Positions 33,088 through 45,000 of a stretch of 64,000 nt of DNA are shown here, in pieces. Numbering within the stretch: the stretch's first letter is position 1; each line of letters opens with the position of its first letter. This DNA is from Sarcophilus harrisii (taxonomy: Eukaryota > Chordata > Mammalia > Dasyuromorphia > Dasyuridae), in NCBI RefSeq assembly GCF_902635505.1, contig NC_045429.1:432539669-432603668 (forward strand), in the 5' to 3' direction. The notes below the pieces were generated by a model. The model worked only from the letters and a program-made list of their open reading frames with translations. It ran no database searches and was not told where the DNA came from. The position numbers were made by a program, and so were the translations under genes.

Positions 33088-36000
33088 GTCTATCTCTCCC
33101 TTCCTCCCCCCTCTGTCTCTGTCTCTGAGTGGAAATATTGTGAGCCTCATATTTTTAGGAAAGACATTGATCAAATAGAAGCCCATCCATCAGAGGACAA
33201 TCAAGGTGGAGAGGGTCTTGAAAACAATCCAAGATGAGGACCGTTTGAAGAAACTTGGGTTGATCAACAATGAGAAGATTTAGAGGAGACATGATACTCG
33301 TTTTCTAATGTGTGATAGGTTGTCCTATGGAAGAGTGATAACGTTTGTTCTGCTTAGTACCAAGGACAGATCTAGGAGAAAGGAGAAGTTGTAGAGAGGC
33401 AGACTTGAGCTTGATATAAGGAAGCTTCCTAAGAATTAGAGCCATCCCCAAGTGAAATGGGAAATTTGCCTCTGGATTTAGTGAATTCCCCTTCACTGGA
33501 GCTCTTCGAGGGGAGACAATCACAGATGGTATCAAAAGGATCCCTGCTTTGGATGGAATAATGGATGGAGTGTTATAATGGGAAGCAGGAAGAGCTGAGG
33601 TCTCAAGATCCTATCTGTGCTGTTTGGCCCTAACCAAGCCACTTAGCCTTTATTTATATCCGTTTTCTTATCTATGAAATAAGTATAATAATAGTTTCTC
33701 TCTCAAGGTTGTTATGAGAATCAAATGCAGTAATATTTAGAAAGCTTTTTTCAAACTTTAAAATGTATAAACACTAGCTATTATAATTAAATTGCTAATT
33801 GCTCACATGTCACCTCAAAGGTCCATCTGTCCTCTTAGATTCTACAAGTCTACTAAGTGTTTATTATGAGTAAGAAACTGGGCCAGCTCTTAGGACCAAC
33901 AATGATGAAAAAACATGGTGCTCAGTCTCAAGGAACTTAAAATCTAATAGAGGGTCCATAACATGTGCATAAATGAGCATGTCATGGGTTGTTATTGTCA
34001 AGTCATTTCAATCATGTCTGACTTTTCATGACTCCATTTGGGATTTTCTTGACAAGAAATTGAAATTATTTGCAATTTCTTGCTCCAGCTCATTTTGCAA
34101 CAGGCTTAAGTGACTTGTCAACATCACAGAGCTAGTTGGTGTTTGAAGATGGATTTGGATTCAGGTTTTCCTGATTCCAGGGCCAACGCTTTATCCCTTG
34201 ACAGCAGCCGCTCATAAAGTGGGATAGAGTGACATAAACATAAAGAAGAGATTCCCAAAGATGGCAAAAGAATATGAGTGGACAGAACACTTCAACTGTA
34301 GAAATCATGGAAGTTTTCGTGGAAGAAGTGAACCCTGAGGTGGAGGTGAAGAGAAAGATTTTAATTGGCAAGGATGTGGATGGAGGGAGTTCTCAGCATG
34401 GAGAAATGACTCTGAGAACATCAAGAGGCAATACAGAGCTAGCACAGAACCAGAAGAAAAAAGAGCCAGTTACCCCATTTGAATGTGTAAAGGCAAGCAG
34501 GGTGAAACATAGCTAGGACAAGAAGGACAGAAGTCTTCTGTGTAATGAAACTGTCAGCCAGACAAGTCAAGAATTTATCAGATATTCTAATTTAGAAGAC
34601 CCCTATTTCTGCTATTTCCCACCCATTCCCAACTGCTTTCCAATAACTTTTCCCCTAAGGTTCTTGAATCTTCATATACAGGCATAAGATCTGTGTGCCC
34701 TATGTAAGATGTGTATCCACATGGGTTATCTAAAGGTATAGCCAAGGCTAATGGATAGCAAAGAGAAGTCACAAAAGTTATACAAATTAGAATATACTAA
34801 AAATATACAAGAGAAATGATCTTATTTTAGCTCGGAGAGAAATGAGATCTTCTTTCAGAACCAAGAAAGGGTCTGATCTCTTGAAGAGCTACATGTTGTA
34901 GCCTCTAGGAAAGAAGGCTAGAAATCAGAAATATGTTCATAAGCCAGCTTCCCCTAAGTGTCTGCTGCTTCTCTCTGAACCTGTGTCTCTGTCCACAAGT
35001 CTCTGGAACCACATGTATCTGTTTCTCAAGAAGCTTTGGCCCCAGTTCCAACCCTCAAATAGGTATGAAGTATGTGACTTCACCAGTCTCCCCTATATAA
35101 GGTGTAGGAGTGACATCTCATTTCACAGTGCTAGCTCTTCACAAAATACTCCAAGACTAGAAGTTTGACACACACACACACACACACACACACACATTCT
35201 CTCTCTCTCTCTTTCTCTCTTTTTCTTTCTTTCTCTCTCTCTCTCTCTCTTGCTCTCCCTTCCTCCCCTGTCTCTCTCTCTTTTATCTCTCTCTCTGTCT
35301 CTGTATCTCTCTCATGTGCACATGCATGTATGTTGCACAATATACATGTGTACACATCTATAGAGATATATGTTTGTTTCTTTATGTTCACACACATATG
35401 TATACATGATGATCCCGGGGTCTCCTTTGGTCCTAGGGCTGTATCCACTGAAACAGAATTTTTAGGATTGGAAGAGATTGTAGGAGTCACAGTGAGGTTC
35501 GAAGCCCTCATTTTCACAGGTGAGGAGGTAGTGCTCAGAGACAGGGATACAGTGACTTAATGGCAGCACCAGGGCCAGAACCAGCTTCCAGTCCCTCCCT
35601 CTACTTTCTCCAATGTATGTTCACAATCTGTGTTCACAAAAATAACTCATCATCTTGGCCTTTTTCTCTCTGGCTCTGGTTTCTCTCTCCCCACCCCCAT
35701 TTCAACCCCAAAGCAAATATTTTATAGGCCATCAGCTAATCCCAATAGCAGTCAGGGGGTGAAAGTATAATGTCACCCTTTTTCTTCCAGCTGTCTCATT
35801 TTCTAGGACCATTATTTTTGCCAATAAAATTAGCACAGCAAAACAACATGTGAGGGAAAAAAATCACACTCATACTCTGAACGCTACCTCTATAAATGTT
35901 CAAAAAGCCTTGGGGCCCTTGAGAAATTTTTTTTTTAAACCCTTTGAAACCTTTTAATTCAATTCTCTCTCAGATTCCAGTCAAGCGAGAAAGTAACTAC

Positions 36001-39000
36001 CACTGTGTCAACTTTGCTTCTACAACATCCTTGACAGATGGTTGTGCAAATTTTTGCTTGAATACTTCCATGGCTATGGAGCTCACTACACTGTACATCA
36101 GCCCATCTCACTACCAGACAGTTGCACAACAATGGATTCATTAATCATGAACATGGACATTACTGTCACCCGACCATCAAGATCTCAGCTACATAGACCC
36201 AAGTGGAAATTTATATTCCAAGGCAAGTTGGCATTCTAATTTTAAATGGTTTCCTGTTACATTTACAAGAAATATCTCATCTTGAGAAATCCTAGAGAAT
36301 GAATAAAAATCCAAACTTACTAACACAAATTAAGGTGAAATTATTTGTATTATAAAAAGACTTTTTATATTTAAAAAGAAAAAGGATTCAGAGCTTTGCT
36401 ACTTAGTAGGTGGCTCAGAGGCTAGAGCACCAGGTCTGACATCAGGAAGACTCATCTTCCTGAGTTCAAATCTGACTTCAAGCCCTTATTATCTGTGTGA
36501 CCCCGGCCAAGGCCCTAAACTCTGTTTGCCTCAGTTTCCATATATGTCAAATGTCCTGGAGATGGAAATGGGAAATGACTATGCTATCTCTGCCAAGAGA
36601 ACCCCAAAAGGAGTCAAGTTTTGTGGCTTCAGTTTCTTCCTTTGTAAAATGTGAGAGTTGTTCTAGATGGCCTTTGACGTGTCCTTAAACTCTAGAATTT
36701 ATGAATCACCTCTTAATTTCTTTTAGGCCATAAACGTCTATATTCTTTTTTGATTCAATTTTAAAACACAGGTTCACAGAATTTAGATTCATAGCTGAAC
36801 AAGACCATTAGGACTTATCTAGTTCAGGTTTTTCCTTTAACAAATAAAGGAACTGAGGCTCAGAAGAGTTGAATGACTTGTTCGAGATTATGCAGGTAGC
36901 AAATGGCATGATTTCAAATTAAGTGTTTCTTCCAGTTTATAACAATTCAGACAACTTATAATTTTTTTACTACATCTATTACATCAAATGTATATATGTG
37001 CATATATGTAATCATATATACACACATATATGATATAAATGGCTAAGAATTGAACTTAATTATGTGACAGAAAAAATAATCTGGGTTTCATTTTTCAATC
37101 GGGAATCCATTTGGATTTTCTTGGCAAAGATACGAGAGTGATTTGCCATTTCCTTCTCCAGCTCATTTGACAGATGAGGAACCTGAGACAAACAGGGTGA
37201 AGTGACCTGCCCAGGTTCATACAAATAGTAAGTGTCTGAGGTTATATTTGAACTCATGAAGATGAGTCTTCTTGATTCCAACCTGGCACAATGAGTGGCA
37301 CTCCACAATGGCGCCACTTACCCGTCCAAAGAATAACTAGGGAACCGATCAATCATGTTTCTGTTTTTCTCTTTGTTTTGAAGCTAATTCTTTATTTTAA
37401 ATAAAGAACCCAGTACATTGACCTTTGGAAAATGAAATACTCCTGAATCTGGCTTCCTGGTATAAATTTCCAAGGCTTCTAGTATTCAAATCTATTTACA
37501 ATGACCTTAGGAAAATCTTTAATCTTGCCGGGCTTCCATCTTTTCATCTGAAAAGTGACAGAGCTGGATGGGATGGTCTCAGGGCTTATATAGCTCTAAA
37601 GCTGGGTATTCTACAATAAATAAACACATTCATTTCAAGACAGGGTCTCTTACTTAAACTTAATCAGCCTTGGGAACAGAAATGTAAACACAATTATGAT
37701 GTTTTTCTTAAGTGTGATCGGTAAATTTTTCCAGTTGTTGTTCCCTGTGCAACTACCAGTTGGAGTTTGTAAAGATTACACATTTAAAATAAATATTCAC
37801 ACAGGATGAACTGAAAACAAATTCTCAGTTGCTTGGGTTGAAAATGACTCAATGTCTAGCTCCCTGCTCAACAGAGAGCTAACGTGGGCAAGGAAAAAGC
37901 AAAAGTGGCTGCCAACAAGGAGAAAACCAACTAGCTGGGTCAGGAAATGAGTTGTTTTGTCTCGGCAGGGCGCAGACAACTTTCTGAGAGGGCCAACCCC
38001 CAGTGTCTTACAATGGGGAGGAGCAGAATGAGCTTAGGGAAATCTCTTGGCTTCGGATGGGTGCCTCTGCCAGACCTCACTGGATGGAGCTATTCAGCTC
38101 ATTAGCCCAAGAAGACCAGAAGGCAGAGAGCCTCCGCTTCCCTCCCTCCTCTCCCCAGGGAATACTCCTGCAAGCTGGTGGCTGGGAGCTCTTAGAGATT
38201 CACCAGCTCAGCTGGTGTCCCTCCGATAGCTCTCCCTGAATCACAGTTTCCCAGTGGGGGATGGGTGTCGGGAATGGGCGGGGAGAGAGGGAAGGGCCGG
38301 CTTCCTCTGACTTGTTTGTTTTTAATTATCCATGTGTCCTTTTCTTCTCTGTTCTTTCATTCCCACACGCATGCTCACAGGCTCCCCACAGGATGTAGGC
38401 ATTTCCTTTGATTACTGAAAGGAATGTGTGTGGTTTGGGGAAGGAAAGATGGGTCTAGGGAAGGAGGAAGAGGAGGAGGAAAAAGAGGAGGAGGAGGAAG
38501 AGGAAAAGGAGGAGGAGGAGGAAGAGGAAAAGGAGGAGGAGGAGGAAGAGGAAAAGGAGGAGGAGGAGGAAGAGGAAAAGGAGGAGGAGGAGGAAGAGGA
38601 AAAGGAGGAGAAGGAGGAAGAGGAAAAGGAGGAGGCAAAGGAAACCGGAGGGAATTCTGGTGAAAACTTGGGTTGGGAAAAAGAAAAGGACAATCCCATT
38701 TTAAGTGTCTCCCATTGTAACTCACAATGTACTGTGAAGGTTTTCGAAGACTGCCCTGTATTTGTTCCATAGAGTGTGGAGCTAAGCAGATACACAGAGG
38801 CCCTGAAGTCATCCAAGGAACAAGTGCAGTCTGGCTCCTCCTCCTTTCTTTTCTTTTTTTTGGGGGGATGGGGTGGGGGATAAGGGAGGAGGCCATTGTA
38901 CAAAGGGGACTTGGTTGGATATTAAATGAGCCAGAAATTTGGAGGGGTGGGAAGCAGGAGAGAGATGAGAATAATGAGGGCAAGAAACCGGGAAAGTGTT

Positions 39001-42000
39001 GAGAAAGCTCCAGAGCCCCTGGGCTTAGGGGGTGACAAGGGGTAATTAACAAGTCTGGCCAATGACAGTGACAAATACGCGGAGACAGAGAGAGGCAGAG
39101 GCAGAAAGACAGACAGACACAACGAAAACGGACAGACAGAAAACGGACAAAAAGAAAAAGAAAAAACAGACAGATAATGAAAAAGGAAAAAGAGAGAGAG
39201 AAACACAGAGACAGAGAGAGGTAGAGGCAGAAAGACAGACACAATGAAAATGGAGACACACACACAGAAAGAGACACAGAGAGACAGAGAGACAGAAACA
39301 CACACAGAGAGATAGAGAGAAAGAAAAACAGAGACAGACATAATGAAAAAGGAAAGAGAGAGACAGAGAGAGAGAGACAGAGACAGAGAGAGGTAGAGGC
39401 AGAAAGACAGACACAATGAAAAAGGCAAGAGAGACACACACAGAGAGAAAGAGATACACAGAGAGAGACAGAGAAAGACAGACACAGAGACAGACATAAT
39501 GGAAAAGGAAAAAGAGAGACAGAGACAGAGAGACAGAGACAGAGAGAGACACACACAGAGAAAGGGACACACAGCGAGATACAGAGAAAGAAAAACAGAG
39601 ACAGACACAATGAAAAAAGCAAGAGACACACAGAGAGAGAAAGAGACACACCCAGAGAGACAGAGAAAGACAGACACAGAGACAGACATAATGGAAAAGG
39701 AAAAAGAGAGACAGACAGAGACAGAAACAGAGACAGAGAGAGACACACAGAGAAAGGGACACACAGAGAGATAGAGAGAAAGAAAAACAGAGAGATAGAC
39801 ATAATGGAAAAGGAAAGAGACAGACACACAGAGACAGACAGACACAGAGACAGAGAGAAGCAGAGACAGAAAGACAGACAGACACAATGAAAAAGGAAAG
39901 AGACACATACACACAGAAAGAGACACAGAGAAAGAAAAACAGAGACAAACATAATGAAAAAGGAAAAAGAGAGAGACAGAGACAGGCAGAGATAGAGAGA
40001 CACAGAGACAGAGAGAGACACCCACAGAGAAAGGGACACACAGAGAGATAGAGAGAAAGAAAAACACAGAGACAGACATAATGGAAAAAGGAAAAAGAGA
40101 GAGAGACAGAGAGACAGAAACACAGAGACAGGCAGAGACAGAGAGAGGCAGAGATAGAAAGACAGACAGACACAATGAAAAAGGAAAGAGAGACATACAC
40201 ACAGAGTCACAGAGAGAGACAGAGAGACAGACATAATGGAAAAAGAAAGAGAGAGACAGATAGAGAGACAGAAACACAGAGATAGACAGACACAGAGACA
40301 GAGAGAGGTACAGGCAGAAAGACAGACTGAAAAAGGAGACAGACAGACAGAGGTAGAGAGTCAGAGACACATACAGAGAGATAGAGAGAATGAATGAAAG
40401 AGAATCATGGACTTCACACAAGTTAGATTCCTCTATGGGCTTGTCATTAAGTGGATACTGGATTGGACATGGGGGAAATAAGGGCTACAGTCCTAGCACA
40501 AACACAAGAATAATAGAGGATGGAAATAGTTGGTGTATATGTGTGTGCTATGTGCGTGTGGATGGGCATGAGTGTGTGTTTATCAAGTCTAAAATGGTTT
40601 TTAAAAAATATTTTTAAAGGGAAAAAAAAGAATAATGATGGAATCTTAGCAGCTGTTGTCCCAGACCCACTATCCTGTTCACTAGAACAAAAGGGCTTTT
40701 TGCCATGTACATCCTACCTGAGATACAGCCAATCATGGGGATTTTTCCCATGCCCATCTTATCTACGCTTGTCCAGACATATCTGAGATTGTCCAATTTC
40801 CCTATTTTGCCCAATTCTCCTCTTCTTTCTTCCTTTCCCTTTTTTCTATAATCCCATACTTTACACTGCACTGGGGTGCCCCTCTCCCTTAAGAGGAAGC
40901 TCACAGGATGCATCACCCCTTACCTTACATGACCTTTGCTTGATTTGGAGACATTCTGAGCCTGAATTCTTTCAGAGATGACCCTGCAACCCACGCCCGG
41001 GTGCCCCCACATTTTGGTGAACCCCAATAAAGAATTTGTTCAGTTGAGAATCCTAGGGAAGGCGGGAACAGACAGGCAGGAAGTAGGTTAGAAGGGCACT
41101 CACCATCACAATGTTGGCCAGGTGGGCAGAGACAAGTGCATAGACCCCTCCGGAGGAGCCAACGACCGGGGCTGTCATGTCAGCCACAGACACTGCCAAA
41201 GAACCTGTTGTAGAAAAGGCATTGGAAACTCTTAAGACTCCTTCCACCACACCATGTCTCACCAGCACCATAATTCCACTTTTGCTTATGAACTTATTTG
41301 ATGGGATAAGACTTCAGTGACTTTGAATCTTCTGGGCAAGCTCAGGGGGGAGGGGGAAAAAAGCTTTAGGGCTCTACCTGGATTTGCAGCAACCTGCTAA
41401 ATGATTCATTGAATCCCTGCACAGTTTTCCATCTCCCGGCACTCTCCAACTTCAGTGAATCACAGAATTTCTGAGGTGTAAAGAACCCCAGAGGTCAGCT
41501 TACCCAAAAAAGAATCTATATCATAATATTCCTGAGAAGGGGTCATCCCATCCTGCCATTACTTAAATCCTCCAGAGGGAGGAAATCCACCACTTCTCCA
41601 GGCAGCCAATTCTACTTTAATTGTTGGACAGCAAGTCCAAATCTGCCACTTCTCCTTCCGCCTATTAGTCCTTGTTCTTTCCTCAGTGGCCAAAAAGCAC
41701 AAGACTAATCTGCATCCTACATGTGTGCACGCACACGTGCGCGCGTGCGCACACACACACACACACACACACACACGTGTCCCTCAATACTTAAAGGGAT
41801 CACATCTTCCCATACCCATCTCTCCAGGATAAACATTCCTAGTTCTCTGAGAAACACCATTAGGGGCCAAAGAGGATAGAGTTCTGAACCCAAAGTCCAG
41901 AAGATCTGAATTCAAATCCAACTACACACACTCACTAGCTGTGTGACCCTGGACAGGTCATTTCATTCTGTTTCCTCAGTTTCCTCATCTGTAAAATGAG

Positions 42001-45000
42001 CTGGAGAAGGAAATGACCAACTATCGCAGTATCTTTGTCAAGGAAATCCCAAATAGAGTCAGGAAGTAACAACAATCACTAAACTGGGAGAATACCAGGA
42101 CCCTCAACCACCGTGAACTCCAACCAAGAAATGTAGACCCCCAAGAATACAACTCAGAAGGGCCAGTGTTTCCTCATTTACTGCCTGATTCCCTATGAGA
42201 CAATGTGGAGAACAGTAGAAGGAAGAATGGGTGCAGAGTCAGAGGAGCAAATTTCATATTCTTCCGTGCCATTTTCCTGTGCAACTTGGGGAAGATCTCT
42301 GCAAAATGAGGGAGGTTTCCGGATGACTTCCAAGATCCCCATCCTCTCCTCCAACTCTCACAGACTTTGCCTCTTCCTTCCAAGGGCAGTGTTAGTTGCC
42401 ATTCCATAAATGACCCCTCTCTGTTCCCTTTGGCCGGGCATGGAAGTAAAAAGCCCCACCTCTGACCCTTGGGTGATCTTGCAGAAGTCCCTTGTAACCT
42501 CCCTGGGTCTCAGTCTCCTCATCTGAAGAGTGAAGGGGTTGACCTAAATGGCCTTTAGGGCCTCTTCTGGCTCTCTATCTGAGCCAATGATCAGTTATAC
42601 CACAACTATTGGTCTTGGGTACATGACTTCTTCCCTTTGGGCTTTGATTCCCTCATTTATATAGTTGGGGAGGGTGGGGTTGCCTAGGGAAAGAAATGGC
42701 AAATCAGTGCACCTCGATGGTGCACTATGGTCCAGGGGATCACGACTAAATTACTGACCAATAATAGCAAGGTCCCGTCCGCGCCAAAGACTGGACTGCT
42801 GTGTGGGACTAGCAGACAGGCCCAGAGTCGGCTGCCCTGACACTTCATTACCAGCCAACAAGCATATGTTGGCACTTCCTAGGTATGTGGAGCCAGATGT
42901 GGCAGAGGACATCGAGCTGGCCCCAGGGCTAGGAAGAACCGGCTTCACAGCTTCCTCTGACACATACTATCTTTCTGACCCCAGGCAAAGCAGTGTCCCA
43001 GATAATTCTTTAACACTCTAGGTTTTGAAGAAGGAGCCAAACTAGCATTGGTGGAAAGAATTCCCTCATCCGGGAGTTCCTTATGCCAGTGACATCATAG
43101 ACCATTCCCTATCCCTATGTGCCAGGCACTGGGCTAAGCACCGAGGGTACACATAGAAAAGACAAAAAAAATCCCCATTTGAATGAGAGCATCCCCCTGC
43201 TGTAGACTGGAAAACTTCTAGGAAACTATAATTTCTGTGTCCTCCTCCTTTTTTAAATGGGGCTCTCAAGCAAAAGCAGGGCAGGAGATTGAGTTTAAAT
43301 ATTAAGTAATAACAACAGTAATAAATCAGATTTCTATGGCACTTTCAGTTTGCAAAATATTTTCTTCACCACACTCCTGTGGAATGGGTAGGTAGCTTAA
43401 ATCCCCATTCTCCAGGTGGAAAAACTGAGGTTAAATTACTTGCCTGTTATTACGCAGTTAAGGTAGGATTTGAATCCATGTCTCTGGATTCCAGGATTCT
43501 AGCCACCCCACAACTCTGTCTCTCCTATGTCTCAGATTCCCATCTTTTGGGAGGCAATGTGGTGTAATGAATAGAGTCAAGAAGACCTAGGTTCATCAAT
43601 TTGCTGCTGTGTGATTGTAGGCAAACCTCTGAGCCACCATTTCCTTTTCTGTAAAATGAGAGGATTTGACAAGATACTCTAAAATCTATGATCCGATAAT
43701 CCTAAAATCTATGAAATGGGAATACGCCTTTGTTATAAAGCAGCTGGTCAAGCCATTTAGCCCCCTTCAGTTTCCCCAGCTGTAAAATAAAGTTAATAAT
43801 AGCATCTAACTCCCAGGATTCTTGTGAAGATCAAATGAGATATTTGTAAATTTTTCCCTTCTTGCATTTGGAGCAATTTTTTTCCTGAGGCAACTGGGGT
43901 TAAGTGACTTGCCCAGGGTCACGCAGCCAGGAAGTGTTGTGTTAAGTCATATTTGAACTCAGGTCCTCCTGATTTCAAGACTGATGCTCTGTGTTCACTA
44001 CACCAACTAGCTGCCCCATTTGGAGCAATTTTATACAACTGGCTGATTCTTTTTTCCTCCATTCTCCTCTAAATCCCTTCATCACCTCCCATTTTTCCTC
44101 TGCAAGGGCCTGAAAGCTCTCACTCTCACTGCTACATCCCTCTCTTTTCTCCCTCCTTCCCAACAGCAGACCAGAGTTAAATGACGGCTAACAGATATCT
44201 TCTAAGTGGGGTTTTGGGGGGAAATGTCCTTGAAAAGAAAGCAGTAAAGACAGAGACCTGGACCACTTCTGGAGGAGAGAAAACAGGTCCAAGGAAGGCT
44301 AGCTTTGGGCCTGGGTGGGAAGAAGCTCCAGAGAGAGCCAGTTAATTTATTGTCCTCTCCCTGTTAAGTGTGATCAATGGCCAGGGCTTCCCGGGAAGGG
44401 CACAAGAGGCTAAAAATAGCTGGGAGGGACAGCGCAGGGGCTCAGAGGAGGTTCAGGGATGATGAGAAGTTGACTAGCTAGCTATGACTTGGTGAGTGTG
44501 CAGAAATTTCCACAGGGAAAATGCCCTCAGGCTCAATGGCCCTTTCCTCAGTAGATAATGGAGACAGAGAGAAAAGGGTGGCAGAAGCCCAGCCTTCTTG
44601 GCTAGAGCCTTTTCAGGCCTGAGTGGAGTAGCTGCTGGGGCCTGGTACTTGGGAATGATCTCACGGAAGCCAAGAAAGACACCGGGCGGCTAGGGGGCTT
44701 CCTGGATGGATTTACGTGTCAGGAAGTTTGAATCTGGCCTCAGACACTTACCGGGTTGTATGATTCTGAGCAAATCACTTAACCCCACTCAATCTCTGTT
44801 GTTTTTTAATCATTTTTCAGTCGTGTCCAACTCTTTATGAGTCCTTTTGGGGGTTTTTCAGAGCAAGGATACTGGAGTGAGTTGGCCATTTCCTTCTTCA
44901 GTATGTTTTACAGATGAGGAAACTGAGGCAAAGTGAGTTAAGTGACTTGCCCGGGGTCACACGACTAATAAGTGTCTGAGACTGGATTTAAACTCAGGCC

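Larger units (their letters stand above)
32190..33555 (+). repeat. CR1/L3 LINE, sense, with internal duplication
   Basis: Sense CR1/L3 order: CAAGGTGTTTGACAAAGG, GACTTAGATATGATATAGAC, ATAACACAAAGTTGGGAAGG, CTGGATGTCTTAGTAG, TTGATCAACAATGAGAAG, TAGAGAGGCAGACTTGAGC and TCACTGGAGCTCTTCGAGG. The segment with TGTTAAGA and AGAGATAGCT occurs twice (about 32590-32660 and 32980-33035). A (CT)n repeat interrupts at 33043. Confidence 0.7.

Noticed and set aside
35131-35560. Opposing ORFs of about 130 codons rich in Ser/Leu or Arg/Glu
   Set aside because: Products of the (CA)n/(CT)n microsatellite.
38375-40421. ORFs of 619, 499 and 384 codons on the minus strand as real genes
   Set aside because: They lie in purine-rich tandem repeats without stop codons, overlap each other in different frames, and have only Ser/Leu/Cys/Val or Pro/Phe low-complexity composition.
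33043-41776. CRISPR-like arrays
   Set aside because: The repeats are simple or minisatellite arrays without unique spacers, in a vertebrate nuclear context.
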